A stretch of 64,000 nucleotides of DNA from Nocardioidaceae bacterium. GTDB taxonomy: Bacteria; Actinomycetota; Actinomycetes; Propionibacteriales; Nocardioidaceae. The notes under the pieces are model-generated. The model saw only the letters and a list, made by a program, of their open reading frames with translations, was not told where the DNA came from and did not search any database. Of this stretch, positions 44,117-52,255 are shown in pieces. The stretch spans positions 124,001 through 188,000 of the forward strand of contig JAUJOD010000002.1 in NCBI GenBank assembly GCA_030447865.1. The letters run 5' to 3'. The stretch's first letter is position 1; every line of letters starts with the position of its first letter. The position numbers were made by a program, and so were the translations under genes.

Positions 44117-46123
44117 TCATGTGAGACGGGAACGCTGCCCCCACATCGTGGCCGACAAGGCCGCTTGGGATGCGTCGTGCGGTCGACGAGTTCGTACCGG
44201 CGGCCGCCCCCGCACCGGCTGGTAGCCGTCGAACCGTTGCTCGAGCACCCCCTCGCCACCGGTGAGGTCCGGCAGCTGTCGCTGGAGCTCGTGCAGCCGA
44301 GCTGCGACGAGCCGCGCTTCGAGCCGGGTCAGGTCCCCTCCGGCAGTTTGGGCCAACAGCTCCGCACCCCACCTGGTGATTACCCGCTGTACGGCGGCGG
44401 CGTCATCGGTCGGAACCTCCAGCAGCACCTTCAGCACGGGCTCACACACCAAGGTGCGCGCGCGACCGAGTGCCTGCTGCAGCACGATCGGCGTGAGCTT
44501 GCGGTAGTCATACGAGGTGCTGGTCGGTCCACGCCTCGAGGGTGGCCCGTCCGCGACGGAGTAGGCGCACTCGGTCAGCGTCACCACACAGTCGGTGACC
44601 TGCCAGCCGTACCGGCCGTGCTCGAGTGCCCGCCGCACGTGCTTCTCGATCGCTCCGGCGAAACCCTCGACGCTCTTGAACAAGTACAGCGGCATGTCCC
44701 GCGCCGGCGCCGCGGTGAGGAACGTCAGCCCGGTGCCGGGCTCACCGGGTGCGACACGCAGCCCGATCGTCGCGTGATACGGATTCGCGTCAGTGTTGAG
44801 CCGAAGGACCGCATCTGCGACGCCGCGGGGCCGCTCGACATGAAGCACGCTCGCGTCGGCGAACTCGACCTCGATCCCGTATTCCTCGGCCAGGGTCGCG
44901 GCGAGCACCTCTTGCTGCACTCGGCCGTACAACGACACCGTGGGGAGTCCGTCGGCGCCGGTGCGCACGCCGATCAACGGGTCCTGGTCGGCCAGCTGAG
45001 CCAGCGCCGCGCGCAGGGCGGGGCCCTGCGCGGGGCGTATGGCGGTCACCGACGCCTCCAGGGTTGGCGGGGCGAAGTGGTGCTCGCCGACGCAAGCCGC
45101 GTCGCCGAAGCCGTCACCCACCCGGACATCGGTTAGGCCGCTCAACCGGCCGATCTGCCCAGCACCGACCGTCTCGGCCTGGACCCACCGGCCACGGTCG
45201 AACAGCTGCACTCCGGTGACCTTGCCGGCGCGGCCTGCACCGAGCTCCAGGTGAGTCCGCACTTCCACCGAGCCGCGCAACATTCGGACGTAGGCGATCT
45301 TGTCCCCCGCGGCGCCGCGCTCGACCTTGAACACCCGGCCCGAGGCGGCCCCGCCGCCCTGGTCGGGGGCAGTGGCGGGCAAGAAGGCGGCGATCCCGGC
45401 CATCAACTCGGGAACCCCCGCCCCGGTCGTGGCCGACCCGGCGTACACCGGGTGCAGCAGGCCGTCTCGGACCTGGGCCACGAGGCGGCGGCGCAACACA
45501 GCCGCAGAACATTGGCGTCCCTCGACATAGGCCTCCAGCAGCGCGTCGTCGTGCTCGGCGAGCGCCGCCGTCTCGCGCTCGCTGAACGCGGCGTCGTCGG
45601 GACGGTACGCCGTGAAACCGGCCGCCCGGGTTCCCGCAGCAACTACCTGACCCATCGGCAGCACCGCGGGAGTGAGCCGGCGCCGTACCGCGGCCAGCAC
45701 GGCATCGACGTCGGCGCCGGTCCGGTCTACCTTGTTGACGAACAACAGAGTGGGGACCCCGAGCCGCTGCAGTGCCCGCATCAGGATGCGGGTCTGGGGT
45801 TGGACGCCCTCGACCGCGGAGAGTAGCAGGACGGCGCCGTCGAGCACCCCGAGCACCCGCTCGACCTCCGCGACGAAGTCCGGGTGCCCCGGTGTGTCGA
45901 TGACGTTGACATTCATGCCGGCCAACGGGAACGCAACCACGGCCGCCTTGATGGTGATGCCGCGCTGGCGCTCCAGCGTCAGGGTGTCCGTCTGGGTGGT
46001 CCCGCGATCCACCGAGCCGACCTCGTCGATGACTCCCGCGGCGTGCAGGAGCCGCTCGGTCAGTGTGGTCTTGCCGGCGTCAACATGCGCCAGAATCCCG
46101 AGATTGAGTGAACGTGTGAACAC
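44117..46123 (-). CDS. Translation-factor GTPase of the ribosomal-protection (TetM/OtrA-like) family
   Basis: A 668-residue EF-G-like GTPase. G-domain motifs are LAHVDAGKTTLTERLL (P-loop), QRQRGITIKAA-like switch (ERQRGITIKAAVV), DTPGHPDFVAEVERVL and LFVNKVDRTGADVDAV. Domain order then follows the tetracycline ribosomal-protection proteins (domain II, III, a loop-bearing domain IV with TECAYSVADGPPSRRGPTST, V). GTG 46123 follows AGAGGA. Such proteins dislodge tetracycline from the ribosome; whether this divergent member gives resistance is unproven. It ends near a GNAT and no drug-synthesis genes are close by. Confidence 0.88.
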   Translation of the reverse strand: MFTRSLNLGILAHVDAGKTTLTERLLHAAGVIDEVGSVDRGTTQTDTLTLERQRGITIKAAVVAFPLAGMNVNVIDTPGHPDFVAEVERVLGVLDGAVLLLSAVEGVQPQTRILMRALQRLGVPTLLFVNKVDRTGADVDAVLAAVRRRLTPAVLPMGQVVAAGTRAAGFTAYRPDDAAFSERETAALAEHDDALLEAYVEGRQCSAAVLRRRLVAQVRDGLLHPVYAGSATTGAGVPELMAGIAAFLPATAPDQGGGAASGRVFKVERGAAGDKIAYVRMLRGSVEVRTHLELGAGRAGKVTGVQLFDRGRWVQAETVGAGQIGRLSGLTDVRVGDGFGDAACVGEHHFAPPTLEASVTAIRPAQGPALRAALAQLADQDPLIGVRTGADGLPTVSLYGRVQQEVLAATLAEEYGIEVEFADASVLHVERPRGVADAVLRLNTDANPYHATIGLRVAPGEPGTGLTFLTAAPARDMPLYLFKSVEGFAGAIEKHVRRALEHGRYGWQVTDCVVTLTECAYSVADGPPSRRGPTSTSYDYRKLTPIVLQQALGRARTLVCEPVLKVLLEVPTDDAAAVQRVITRWGAELLAQTAGGDLTRLEARLVAARLHELQRQLPDLTGGEGVLEQRFDGYQPVRGRPPVRTRRPHDASQAALSATMWGQRSRLT

Positions 46124-46380
46124 GCGCCATCCTCTTCGAGTGGTGGAAACAGATCTCGACGGACGTGCGTGCTGCTCGCATCTGCTTCTCCCTCTCGAGG
46201 CGGGTTGTCTCTGCTCACGCTAGAAGAGTTCCGCCACGGCGACCACTACTTTTCGCCGGCGGGCGACCGGCTGCGCCTGATCCGAGGTCCAGGGTCGAAG
46301 GCGACGCCCACAGCAGCACAACCGGGTTCAACGGCTACCTTGTGGGTCGCTTGCTGGAGTGTGCGTCCCTCCAGCAGTCT

Positions 46381-46402
46381 GTTACCCTGGTCCCTAGGTA
46401 AC
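46381..46402. promoter_or_regulatory. GTTACC-N10-GGTAAC inverted repeat upstream of the RHH-like gene (candidate operator)
   Basis: The two perfect 6-bp arms are at 46381-46386 and 46397-46402, and inner bases extend the symmetry partially (8 of 10 in each half). The element lies 17 bp before the GTG start at 46419, just ahead of the GAGAGGAG ribosome site, so a protein bound here would block expression. The RHH-like product of that gene is an obvious candidate autorepressor. Confidence 0.5.
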
Positions 46403-46418
46403 AAGAGAGGAGTCTGGA

Positions 46419-46727
46419 GTGGAACGGATCGTAGAGCGCGTGCAACTCGGCGTGCGGATGGAGAAACGTATGGTTCAGGTGCTGAAGGGTCTGGCCGAGT
46501 TCGAGGACATCAGCCTCGGGGAACTGATGGAGAAGATTGTGCTGCACTCCTTCGACCCCGTGCCGGGCGACGAGGGCGAGTCCTGTGCCAGCCCGCACAG
46601 TCGGCGAGAGCTGGAGGCAATCGCCCGGCTGCGAGAGGTATTCGGCATGGACTACGAGGTGCACGCCACCCGCAATTTCGTACAGCAAGCGAACGGTTCA
46701 GAGGCAGAGCTGGGCGAGCACGACTAG
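46419..46727 (+). CDS. Ribbon-helix-helix-like small protein
   Basis: A 102-residue protein beginning MERIVERVQLGVRMEKRMVQ with an RHH-like pattern (a beta strand VQLGVRM, then helices VQVLKGLAEFEDISLGELME and KIVLHSFD). A charged tail ends in ELGEHD. GTG 46419 follows GAGAGGAG with good spacing. It is likely a DNA-binding autoregulator: an inverted repeat GTTACC-N10-GGTAAC lies just upstream. The Tet-like gene is divergent, 295 bp away. The family has no firm name from reading alone. Confidence 0.7.
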   Translation: MERIVERVQLGVRMEKRMVQVLKGLAEFEDISLGELMEKIVLHSFDPVPGDEGESCASPHSRRELEAIARLREVFGMDYEVHATRNFVQQANGSEAELGEHD

Positions 46728-46995
46728 AGCTTGTGCCGACGGGATGAGGTTGCCACCGCAGCCACCTCTGCGGCGGACGCCAATGAACTGGCAGCCCTGC
46801 TTACCGAAGCCGGGTTCGGGCACCTCCCAACGAAGTGCTCGAACTCGACCCGCCGGCCGGGTGGGTCCTCAGGAGCGTAGTCGGTCGCGCCCGCCCGTCG
46901 CGCGGCCGCGACTCTATCGACACCTTGGTTTGGTGCCCCAGGTCGCACCGCCTCGAGGGTACGGTGGTGCGCGAGGGGAGAGTGTTAAGGCGACG

Positions 46996-47847
46996 ATGCA
47001 GGCGTCAGAGGCCTCGCGTGCAGTGGCTGCGGCCATGTCGACCGCCTCATCACTTCACCTGACAGTCGACGACGCGATCGTTCTTCATGACTCGAACAAG
47101 CTCACTCTGCGTCTGTTGCCTTGTGATGTCCTGGCCCGAGTGGCACCCGCAACCCACCAGATCGCACAGTTCGAAATCGACCTTGCTCGACGGCTCACCG
47201 AATCCGAGAGCCCGGTGGCTGCTCTCGAGCCCCGAGTGGAGCCACGCGTCTACGCGCGTGATGGCTTCGTAATCACCCTGTGGACGTACTACGAACCTGT
47301 GACAACTCGAGAGGTCTCACCAGCCGACTACGCCACTGCGCTTGAGCGGCTGCATGCCGGCACGCGCAAGCTCGATGTCCCTACGCCGCACTTCACGGAT
47401 CGAGTCGAGCAAGCTCAACAACTCGTGGCAAGCCGCGACCACACTCCGGCACTCGCCGACGCGGACCGGGAGCTCCTCTGCAACACGTTAAGACGCCTAA
47501 GACGAGTGATCGGCGACCGGGGCGGCGCCGAGCAAATACTGCACGGTGAGCCGCACCCAGGCAACCTGCTCACCACGAAGAACGGGCTGCTCTTCATCGA
47601 CCTCGAGACGTGCTGCCGTGGGCCCGTCGAATTCGACCTCGCCCATGCGCCCGAAGAAGTCCGCGAGCACTATCCGGGGCTCGATCAAGACTTGCTGCGC
47701 GAGTGCCGGATCCTCGTGCTGGCGATGATCACTACGTGGCGCTGGGACCGAGGCGACCAACTCCCAAACGGGCGCCAGCTGGGCACAGAGTGGCTCAGCC
47801 AGATCCGAGCAGCGCTCGATCGCGACGGGCTGGATAGCAAGGGCTGA
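46996..47847 (+). CDS. Aminoglycoside phosphotransferase-like (APH/choline kinase fold) protein
   Basis: A 283-residue kinase-fold protein: LHDSNKLTLRLLPCDVLARV (Lys-like region), ALERLHAG, then the Brenner-type loop ILHGEPHPGNLLTTKNGLLF and IDLETCCRGPVEFDLAH. The catalytic HGDxHxxN motif reads HGEPHPGN, with Glu for Asp, but the metal-binding Asp of FIDLE is intact. ATG 46996 gives MQASEASRAVAAAMST. It could modify a small molecule or be catalytically weak. Its placement near the Tet-like gene does not prove a resistance role. Confidence 0.82.
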   Translation: MQASEASRAVAAAMSTASSLHLTVDDAIVLHDSNKLTLRLLPCDVLARVAPATHQIAQFEIDLARRLTESESPVAALEPRVEPRVYARDGFVITLWTYYEPVTTREVSPADYATALERLHAGTRKLDVPTPHFTDRVEQAQQLVASRDHTPALADADRELLCNTLRRLRRVIGDRGGAEQILHGEPHPGNLLTTKNGLLFIDLETCCRGPVEFDLAHAPEEVREHYPGLDQDLLRECRILVLAMITTWRWDRGDQLPNGRQLGTEWLSQIRAALDRDGLDSKG

Positions 47848-47970
47848 TCGCGGGCTGTCAAGGTCGTAGCCGGCTGGCCACGATGACGCTGAGACGGTGT
47901 TCGATTCGGTCGATTGCGATGAACTCAAGAAAGGTCGTGTGGTCGACGACCCAGCCCGCGTCCGGGCCAC

Positions 47971-48237
47971 GTCCGTCCGGATGCTGGGGAGGCTGACCTC
48001 GGCTACATGTTCCTGCCGGAAGCGTGGGGATGCGGGTTCGCCGCCGAGGATGCGAGGCGGTAGTCGATTGGTTCGCCGGCGAGCTTCCCAGCGAGCCGGT
48101 GGTGCTCTGCACCCAGACCGCCAACGACCGCTCGATACGTCTCGCGGCGAAGCTGGTTCACCGAGGTGCAGCGGTTCGAGGAGTACGGCGCCGAGCCGTG
48201 GTTCGGCGTGTGGTCCTCGATCACGCCGTCCGGTTGA
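47971..48237 (+). pseudogene. Frameshifted GNAT acetyltransferase pseudogene
   Basis: Three frames on the plus strand together spell the end of a GNAT. GEADLGYMFLPEAWGCGFAA is readable at ~47986-48045. After a frame change EAVVDWFAGELPSEPVVLCT and QTANDRSIRLAAKL follow (48056-48154). After a second change, FTEVQRFEEYGAEPWFGVW and SSITPSG precede a TGA at 48235-48237. Each piece matches the family's consecutive motifs, so at least two small indels have disabled it. The N-terminal half is not recognisable. Confidence 0.7.
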
Positions 48238-48391
48238 GCTCACCCTCGACGGCACGAGCTGCACCGGGATCGCCCGCGCTGATCTGTTCAGGCGCCTACC
48301 GAAAGTTGCCTCCGGCACTCGGGAAGCGAACACATGCTGCGACGGCCAACCGGCTCGCGGGTGGGTGGTTCTTGCTTCGCTGGTGGCGGAT

Positions 48392-48420
48392 TTTTCATTC
48401 GGGGCGATTGTGCTTAGGGT
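48392..48420 (+). promoter_or_regulatory. Weak sigma-70-like promoter upstream of the c-di-AMP riboswitch
   Basis: TTTTCA at 48392-48397 and TAGGGT at 48415-48420 are 17 bp apart, and transcription would begin near 48427, about 40 nt ahead of the aptamer. The local sequence is AT-richer than its surroundings. The call rests on spacing alone. Confidence 0.3.
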
Positions 48421-48462
48421 GTGTGCTCACCGCGGCCGTTCGCCCGGTACCACAACTGCATA

Positions 48463-48685
48463 ACCAGGTGCGGCAACGCCGAGTCCTGCCCGCCGCCGCC
48501 TGGTCCACATCCTCTACTAACACTCGGGCAGGAGTGGGGGACCCATTTCCTTCGCGGTATCAGCCTTCTAGGACGGCTGAAGCCGCTCGGGGTGAAGTCA
48601 CCTAGGCCGACAACATCGGCTCACCCGGTGACAGAGCACCTTTCAGCTCTAACCCGACAGCTCACTCCACAGGCGTGGAAAGGGA
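48463..48685 (+). promoter_or_regulatory. c-di-AMP (ydaO-yuaA) riboswitch
   Basis: The leader of the Rpf-like gene contains the conserved ydaO blocks in order: GCAACGCCGAGTCCTGCC (48473-48490), GGGCAGGAGTGGGGGACCCA (48526-48545), GGGGTGAAGTCACC (48589-48602) and, at the 3' end, AACCCGACAGCTCACTCC plus AGGCGTGGAAAGG (48651-48683). The aptamer ends about 10 nt before the ATG. In Streptomyces and mycobacteria this aptamer precedes rpf-type cell-wall hydrolase genes and turns them off when c-di-AMP is high. Confidence 0.9.
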
Positions 48686-48693
48686 ACTTCGCC

Positions 48694-49074
48694 ATGCCTT
48701 TGGTTCTTCGCGTTCGACACGCGGCACAGCAGTCACTCTTCGTCACCGTCCTCGTCGTGGCCCTCTTAGCCGCGATGGCCGGCCCGGTGCAGGCCCACTC
48801 CGGCGCGACTCGCTGGGATTGTCTTGCGCACTACGAGTCGACACACCGGTGGCACATCAACACCGGCAACGGCTACTACGGGGGCCTCCAGTTCTCGCTC
48901 TCGACGTGGAAGTACTACGGCGGCCCGAGCTACTCCGGAAACTCGTACCCACATCTCGCCAGCAAGGCGGAGCAGATCGTCATAGCCAAGCGCACGGCCT
49001 TCAAGGGCTGGGCGGGCCGTGCTCCGCAGGGCGGATCGTCTGCCTGGCCCAACACCTGGTACAAGTGCAACTGA
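48694..49074 (+). CDS. Secreted Rpf-like transglycosylase (resuscitation-promoting-factor type)
   Basis: A 126-residue exported protein. Residues 1-34 are a signal peptide (LFVTVLVVALLAAMAGPVQA, cleavage probably after VQA). The lysozyme-like Rpf domain follows: WDCLAHYEST with catalytic Glu48, INTGNGYYGGLQFSLSTWKY, and LASKAEQIVIAKRTAF. Cys43 and the Cys next to the C-terminal Asn may form a disulfide. It cleaves peptidoglycan glycan strands during growth resumption. It has no LysM or other binding domain, so it is a minimal form. Its transcript carries the c-di-AMP riboswitch described above. Confidence 0.92.
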   Translation: MPLVLRVRHAAQQSLFVTVLVVALLAAMAGPVQAHSGATRWDCLAHYESTHRWHINTGNGYYGGLQFSLSTWKYYGGPSYSGNSYPHLASKAEQIVIAKRTAFKGWAGRAPQGGSSAWPNTWYKCN

Positions 49075-49127
49075 GTCTGGCTGAGTCTGACTGAGGGTTT
49101 CCAGGGCAGGCCCGATGAGGAGTCGAG

Positions 49128-49556
49128 ATGACCCACCGCGCCGACAGGCCGCGCTTCCACTTGGCGGTGCCAGTCGACGACCTCGGCGCGGCGAGGGTCT
49201 TCTACGGGGAGTTGATCGGCTGCAACCAGGGCCGCAGCTCTGACTCCTGGGTCGACTGGGACCTACGCGGTCATCAGCTCGTCACCCATCTGGCGCCGCG
49301 CCGGCCGCGAGCGGTGCACAACCCGGTCGACGGGCACGACGTGCCCGTCCCACACTTCGGCCTCATTCTCAGCATTGTCGACTTCCACGAACTTGCTGGT
49401 CGACTGAGGGCGGCCGGGACCACGTTCGTGATCGAGCCGTACCTGCGCTTCGATGGCCAGCCGGGTGAGCAGTGGACGATGTTCCTGTATGACCCGGCGG
49501 GCAACGCGTTGGAGTTCAAGGCTTTCGCCGACGACGCGCAGGTGTTCGCGGTATAG
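49128..49556 (+). CDS. VOC-family (glyoxalase/dioxygenase fold) protein
   Basis: A 142-residue VOC protein: RFHLAVPVDDLGAARVFYGE at the start, VPHFGLILSIVDFHELAGRL in the middle and FLYDPAGNALEFKAFAD near the end, with His and Glu in metal-ligand positions. The ATG follows GAGGAG. Function is unknown; the VOC fold covers glyoxalases, dioxygenases and antibiotic-binding proteins. Single gene, convergent with bioY. Confidence 0.9.
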   Translation: MTHRADRPRFHLAVPVDDLGAARVFYGELIGCNQGRSSDSWVDWDLRGHQLVTHLAPRRPRAVHNPVDGHDVPVPHFGLILSIVDFHELAGRLRAAGTTFVIEPYLRFDGQPGEQWTMFLYDPAGNALEFKAFADDAQVFAV

Positions 49557-49600
49557 CTCGCGGGCGAACCGATCGAGGGACGTACGCGGTCCCAGCCGGG

Positions 49601-50203
49601 TCAGCGTTCCTGCTGGCTGCTGTCCACCAACCGCCAGGTGGCCGGCAGCAATGCGGCGGCGAGCGCCACCTTTAGCGCGTCTCCCAGCAGGAACGGCGTC
49701 AGGCCAAGCGCTACTGCCTTTGTCAGCGACACGTCCAGCGCTGCCGCGAGCCAAGGAACGCCGACCAGGTAGATCACCAGGTTCCCGAGCACCATCAGGG
49801 CGCATGTTCGCACTGGATTGCGCGTCCGACCGGAACCGCGTGCGGCCAGCCAGCCGACGACAGCCGCAGCCACCACGAACCCGACCACGTAGCCGAAAGA
49901 CGGAGCAGCGACGCCACTGGCGCCCTCAGCGAACCAGGGCACGCCAGCCGCACCCGCGACCAAGTACAGCAGCATCGACGGCAGCGCCCGCTGCCAGCCA
50001 ACGGACAGCCCGACGAGGAGTACGGCGAACGTCTGGCCGGTCACCGGCACGGGCGTGAAGGGAAGAGGAAAGGCGAACTGCGCGGCCAAGCCGACGAAAG
50101 CGGCGCCACCGACGACCAACCCCGCATCCCGGGCCAGCCCACCGGGCAGCACGTCGGCCAAGATCATCGGTCGAGTTGTCGAGGAGAACGTAGGACTGCT
50201 CAT
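49601..50203 (-). CDS. bioY: Biotin transporter BioY (S component)
   Basis: A 200-residue membrane protein with six hydrophobic segments and the BioY signature FTPVPVTGQTFAVLLVGLSV (residues 49-68), followed by YLVAGAAGVPWFAEGASGV and PSFGYVVGFVVAA. No energising bioM/bioN genes adjoin it, so it probably shares an ECF module elsewhere or works alone, as has been proposed for solitary BioY. The start is the ATG at 50203. Confidence 0.94.
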   Translation of the reverse strand: MSSPTFSSTTRPMILADVLPGGLARDAGLVVGGAAFVGLAAQFAFPLPFTPVPVTGQTFAVLLVGLSVGWQRALPSMLLYLVAGAAGVPWFAEGASGVAAPSFGYVVGFVVAAAVVGWLAARGSGRTRNPVRTCALMVLGNLVIYLVGVPWLAAALDVSLTKAVALGLTPFLLGDALKVALAAALLPATWRLVDSSQQER

Positions 50204-50264
50204 GGCGATGGCATTCTTCCATGACGGCGTGGATGGCTAGCGAGGTGTGACCACGACCAGCCGG

Positions 50265-50846
50265 TCAACCGTTCGACGTGGCCAGCCAGCCTCGCCGCAG
50301 GGTGCGGAAAGTGATCGAGTAACGCGTAGCCGCGACGGCGGGGATGCTGTGCTGCCACTGGGTGCGAACTGGTCCAGTCAAGACGTACGCCGACCGCGGT
50401 TCGAGGCGTTGCTCGAAGACCCGCCGTTGTGAGCCGGCCCCGTGCTGGAACCGCAACCCACACGCCGACGCCAGCGACACGCCCACCACGTCGCCGAAAG
50501 CCGGCGCGTCCCGATGCCACCCGATGGTGGCGCCGGACGGGTATCGGGTGACCAGCGCCTCGACCAGTGCTCCGACGGGAACTCCCAACAGGTCAGCGCA
50601 CTTGACGTGCACCCCGCTCAGCCAGACAGGAACCGGCTCGCCGGGAGTGACGGTGGCCGATTCGAAGGCGTAGTTGACGCCGTAGTGCCGAACGACTCGT
50701 CGAGCGACCTGCCCGTGCATCCGAACCTCGCCATACTCGAGACTCGTTAGGCGATCGAGCAGATCGCCCTCCTCGTCAACATCAAGCAGGTCAGGGAGAT
50801 ATCGCAGACCTTCCGGTCGCTCGACGATGCCGCGCATCTGCCCCAT
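50265..50846 (-). CDS. alkB: AlkB-type 2-oxoglutarate/Fe(II) dioxygenase
   Basis: A 193-residue oxygenase with the Fe-binding triad H111-x-D113 (IGWHRDAPAFGD) and H166 (WQHSIPAV), plus the 2-oxoglutarate-binding RYSITFR (Arg175, Arg181). The N-terminal nucleotide-recognition lid (RYLPDLLDVDEEGDLLDRL) is present. It is shorter than E. coli AlkB (216). It demethylates alkylated bases in DNA or RNA. Single gene, 62 nt from bioY on the same strand. Confidence 0.9.
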   Translation of the reverse strand: MGQMRGIVERPEGLRYLPDLLDVDEEGDLLDRLTSLEYGEVRMHGQVARRVVRHYGVNYAFESATVTPGEPVPVWLSGVHVKCADLLGVPVGALVEALVTRYPSGATIGWHRDAPAFGDVVGVSLASACGLRFQHGAGSQRRVFEQRLEPRSAYVLTGPVRTQWQHSIPAVAATRYSITFRTLRRGWLATSNG

Positions 50847-50940
50847 GCCTGCAGACTAGTGAGGCGCGAGTTTGCTGGCGGGTGCGTCGGGTAAGTTCAA
50901 AGGCACAGCGCGCTGCGCTGCTGACAGGAAGGAAACACTC

Positions 50941-51081
50941 ATGGGAATCATGGCAAACCTGGCCAAGCTCGGCATCGCCAAGAAGGCCTACGAAGAGATC
51001 CGCAAGCCCGAGAACCAGGCAAAGATCAAGAGCGCGGTTTCCAAGGCCAAGGACCGCCGCAAGGGAACCGGTACCGCCTGA
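50941..51081 (+). CDS. Small basic hypothetical protein
   Basis: A 46-residue product, MGIMANLAKLGIAKKAYEEI then RKPENQAKIKSAVSKAKD, ending RRKGTGTA. ATG 50941 follows GGAAGGAAA at proper spacing. Amphipathic and Lys-rich, it is likely helical. I recognise no named family, but the clean ribosome site and codon composition support a real gene. Confidence 0.65.
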   Translation: MGIMANLAKLGIAKKAYEEIRKPENQAKIKSAVSKAKDRRKGTGTA

Positions 51082-51099
51082 TCTAGCGTCTGCGTCGCT

Positions 51100-52173
51100 T
51101 CAGTTCGCGGGCTGGACGACTGAGGCGGGGTGCGCGCGGTGTACCGGCCAACCACGCCTGTGGTTGCCGGTCGCCAGCGCGCCTATCCACGCCGCAGCAG
51201 CTCCGAGAACGACACCGCCGAGCGCGTCGACAGCGTAGTGCCAGCCCAGATACACGGTTGACACGACGGTCAGGGCCAAGAAGACCCACAGCCCCCGTCT
51301 CACCCACCGGTGCACACCGAGCAGCTCGGCGATGAGGCACGCCGTCACCGTAATGGCGACGTGCAGCGAGGCGAACGCCGCAATGGTCTGGACCGCGTTG
51401 GTTGCGAACGGGTCGCGTAGCACCTCCAGTCTGTCTGTCCACATCGAACCCTGCAGGCGCGAGACGTCGGTGATCGGAAGGCTGTCGAACAGTTGCGGAC
51501 GTGCATAGATTGGTCCAACCGAAGGCACGGCGAAGTATGTCGCCACCCCCAGCACCCAGTCGACAGCCACGGCCGTCACGTACCACGCTCCCCCTGAGAC
51601 GTTGCGCGACCACACCAGTGCCGCCGCCAACGACGCCGGAACGAACCCGATCCAGACGATGTAGACAGCCGACATCACATGCGCTGCCCAGCCGGTGCCC
51701 AGTACGTCGTGCAGCACCGCCGCGGGGTCGTGTCCGAGCATCAGGGTCCGGTCCAACCGCGCGAGCTCCGCGTCCATCAACCCCTGGTGGACGAACGGCA
51801 CGAAGCTCTTCAGGTTGCGGAAGGCGACGTAGGTGAGGTACCAGCTGCCCAACCCGAGCAGCGCAAACCTCACATGGGCCAGCGGCCAACGCTCCTTGGT
51901 CACCGCGAGGAACACGGACCCGAACTCGCTGAGCCGGCGAGCACGGCGTACCGCTCGAGGCACGACGTCGGTAAGGAAGGCGAGCAACAGAATCGCCGGC
52001 AACCGAACGTACGTCGGTCCGACGGCCACATCGTCGGGGTCACGAAGCGGCAGGTCGAACACCGCAGCGACAATCGCGGCGGTGATCGCCAGCCCCACCG
52101 CGAGCACCGTTGCGAAGCCGAACTTCTCCCTCCACACGACGGGGAAGCGTATCCCAGCCCGGCTCGACGACAC
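51100..52173 (-). CDS. PAP2-superfamily membrane phosphatase / inositolphosphotransferase-like protein
   Basis: A 357-residue membrane protein of the PAP2_3/Aur1 type: seven or so helices, HAVGPIY-like region PSVGPIYARPQLF, FASLHVAITVTACLI (His of the phosphatase motif) and STVYLGWHYAVDALGGVVLG (the His/Asp pair of the last motif). The start is uncertain: GTG 52173 is the first plausible in-frame start before the hydrophobic part; the frame extends to 52701 in Arg/Ser-rich nonsense. It may transfer or hydrolyse a phospholipid head group at the membrane. Confidence 0.82.
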   Translation of the reverse strand: MSSSRAGIRFPVVWREKFGFATVLAVGLAITAAIVAAVFDLPLRDPDDVAVGPTYVRLPAILLLAFLTDVVPRAVRRARRLSEFGSVFLAVTKERWPLAHVRFALLGLGSWYLTYVAFRNLKSFVPFVHQGLMDAELARLDRTLMLGHDPAAVLHDVLGTGWAAHVMSAVYIVWIGFVPASLAAALVWSRNVSGGAWYVTAVAVDWVLGVATYFAVPSVGPIYARPQLFDSLPITDVSRLQGSMWTDRLEVLRDPFATNAVQTIAAFASLHVAITVTACLIAELLGVHRWVRRGLWVFLALTVVSTVYLGWHYAVDALGGVVLGAAAAWIGALATGNHRRGWPVHRAHPASVVQPAN

Positions 52174-52255
52174 GTCGTACGCGCTGGTCGCCCCTACTCG
52201 TCGTACCGTTGGGCAGCTGCTGTTCGGCCACTGACCGCACAGCTCGGGAGGAGCG

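Noticed and set aside
51083-51889. 268-codon minus-strand ORF over the PAP2-type gene
   Set aside because: Overlaps the hydrophobic PAP2 frame with an alternative Arg/Gly-rich frame that lacks membrane or enzyme motifs.
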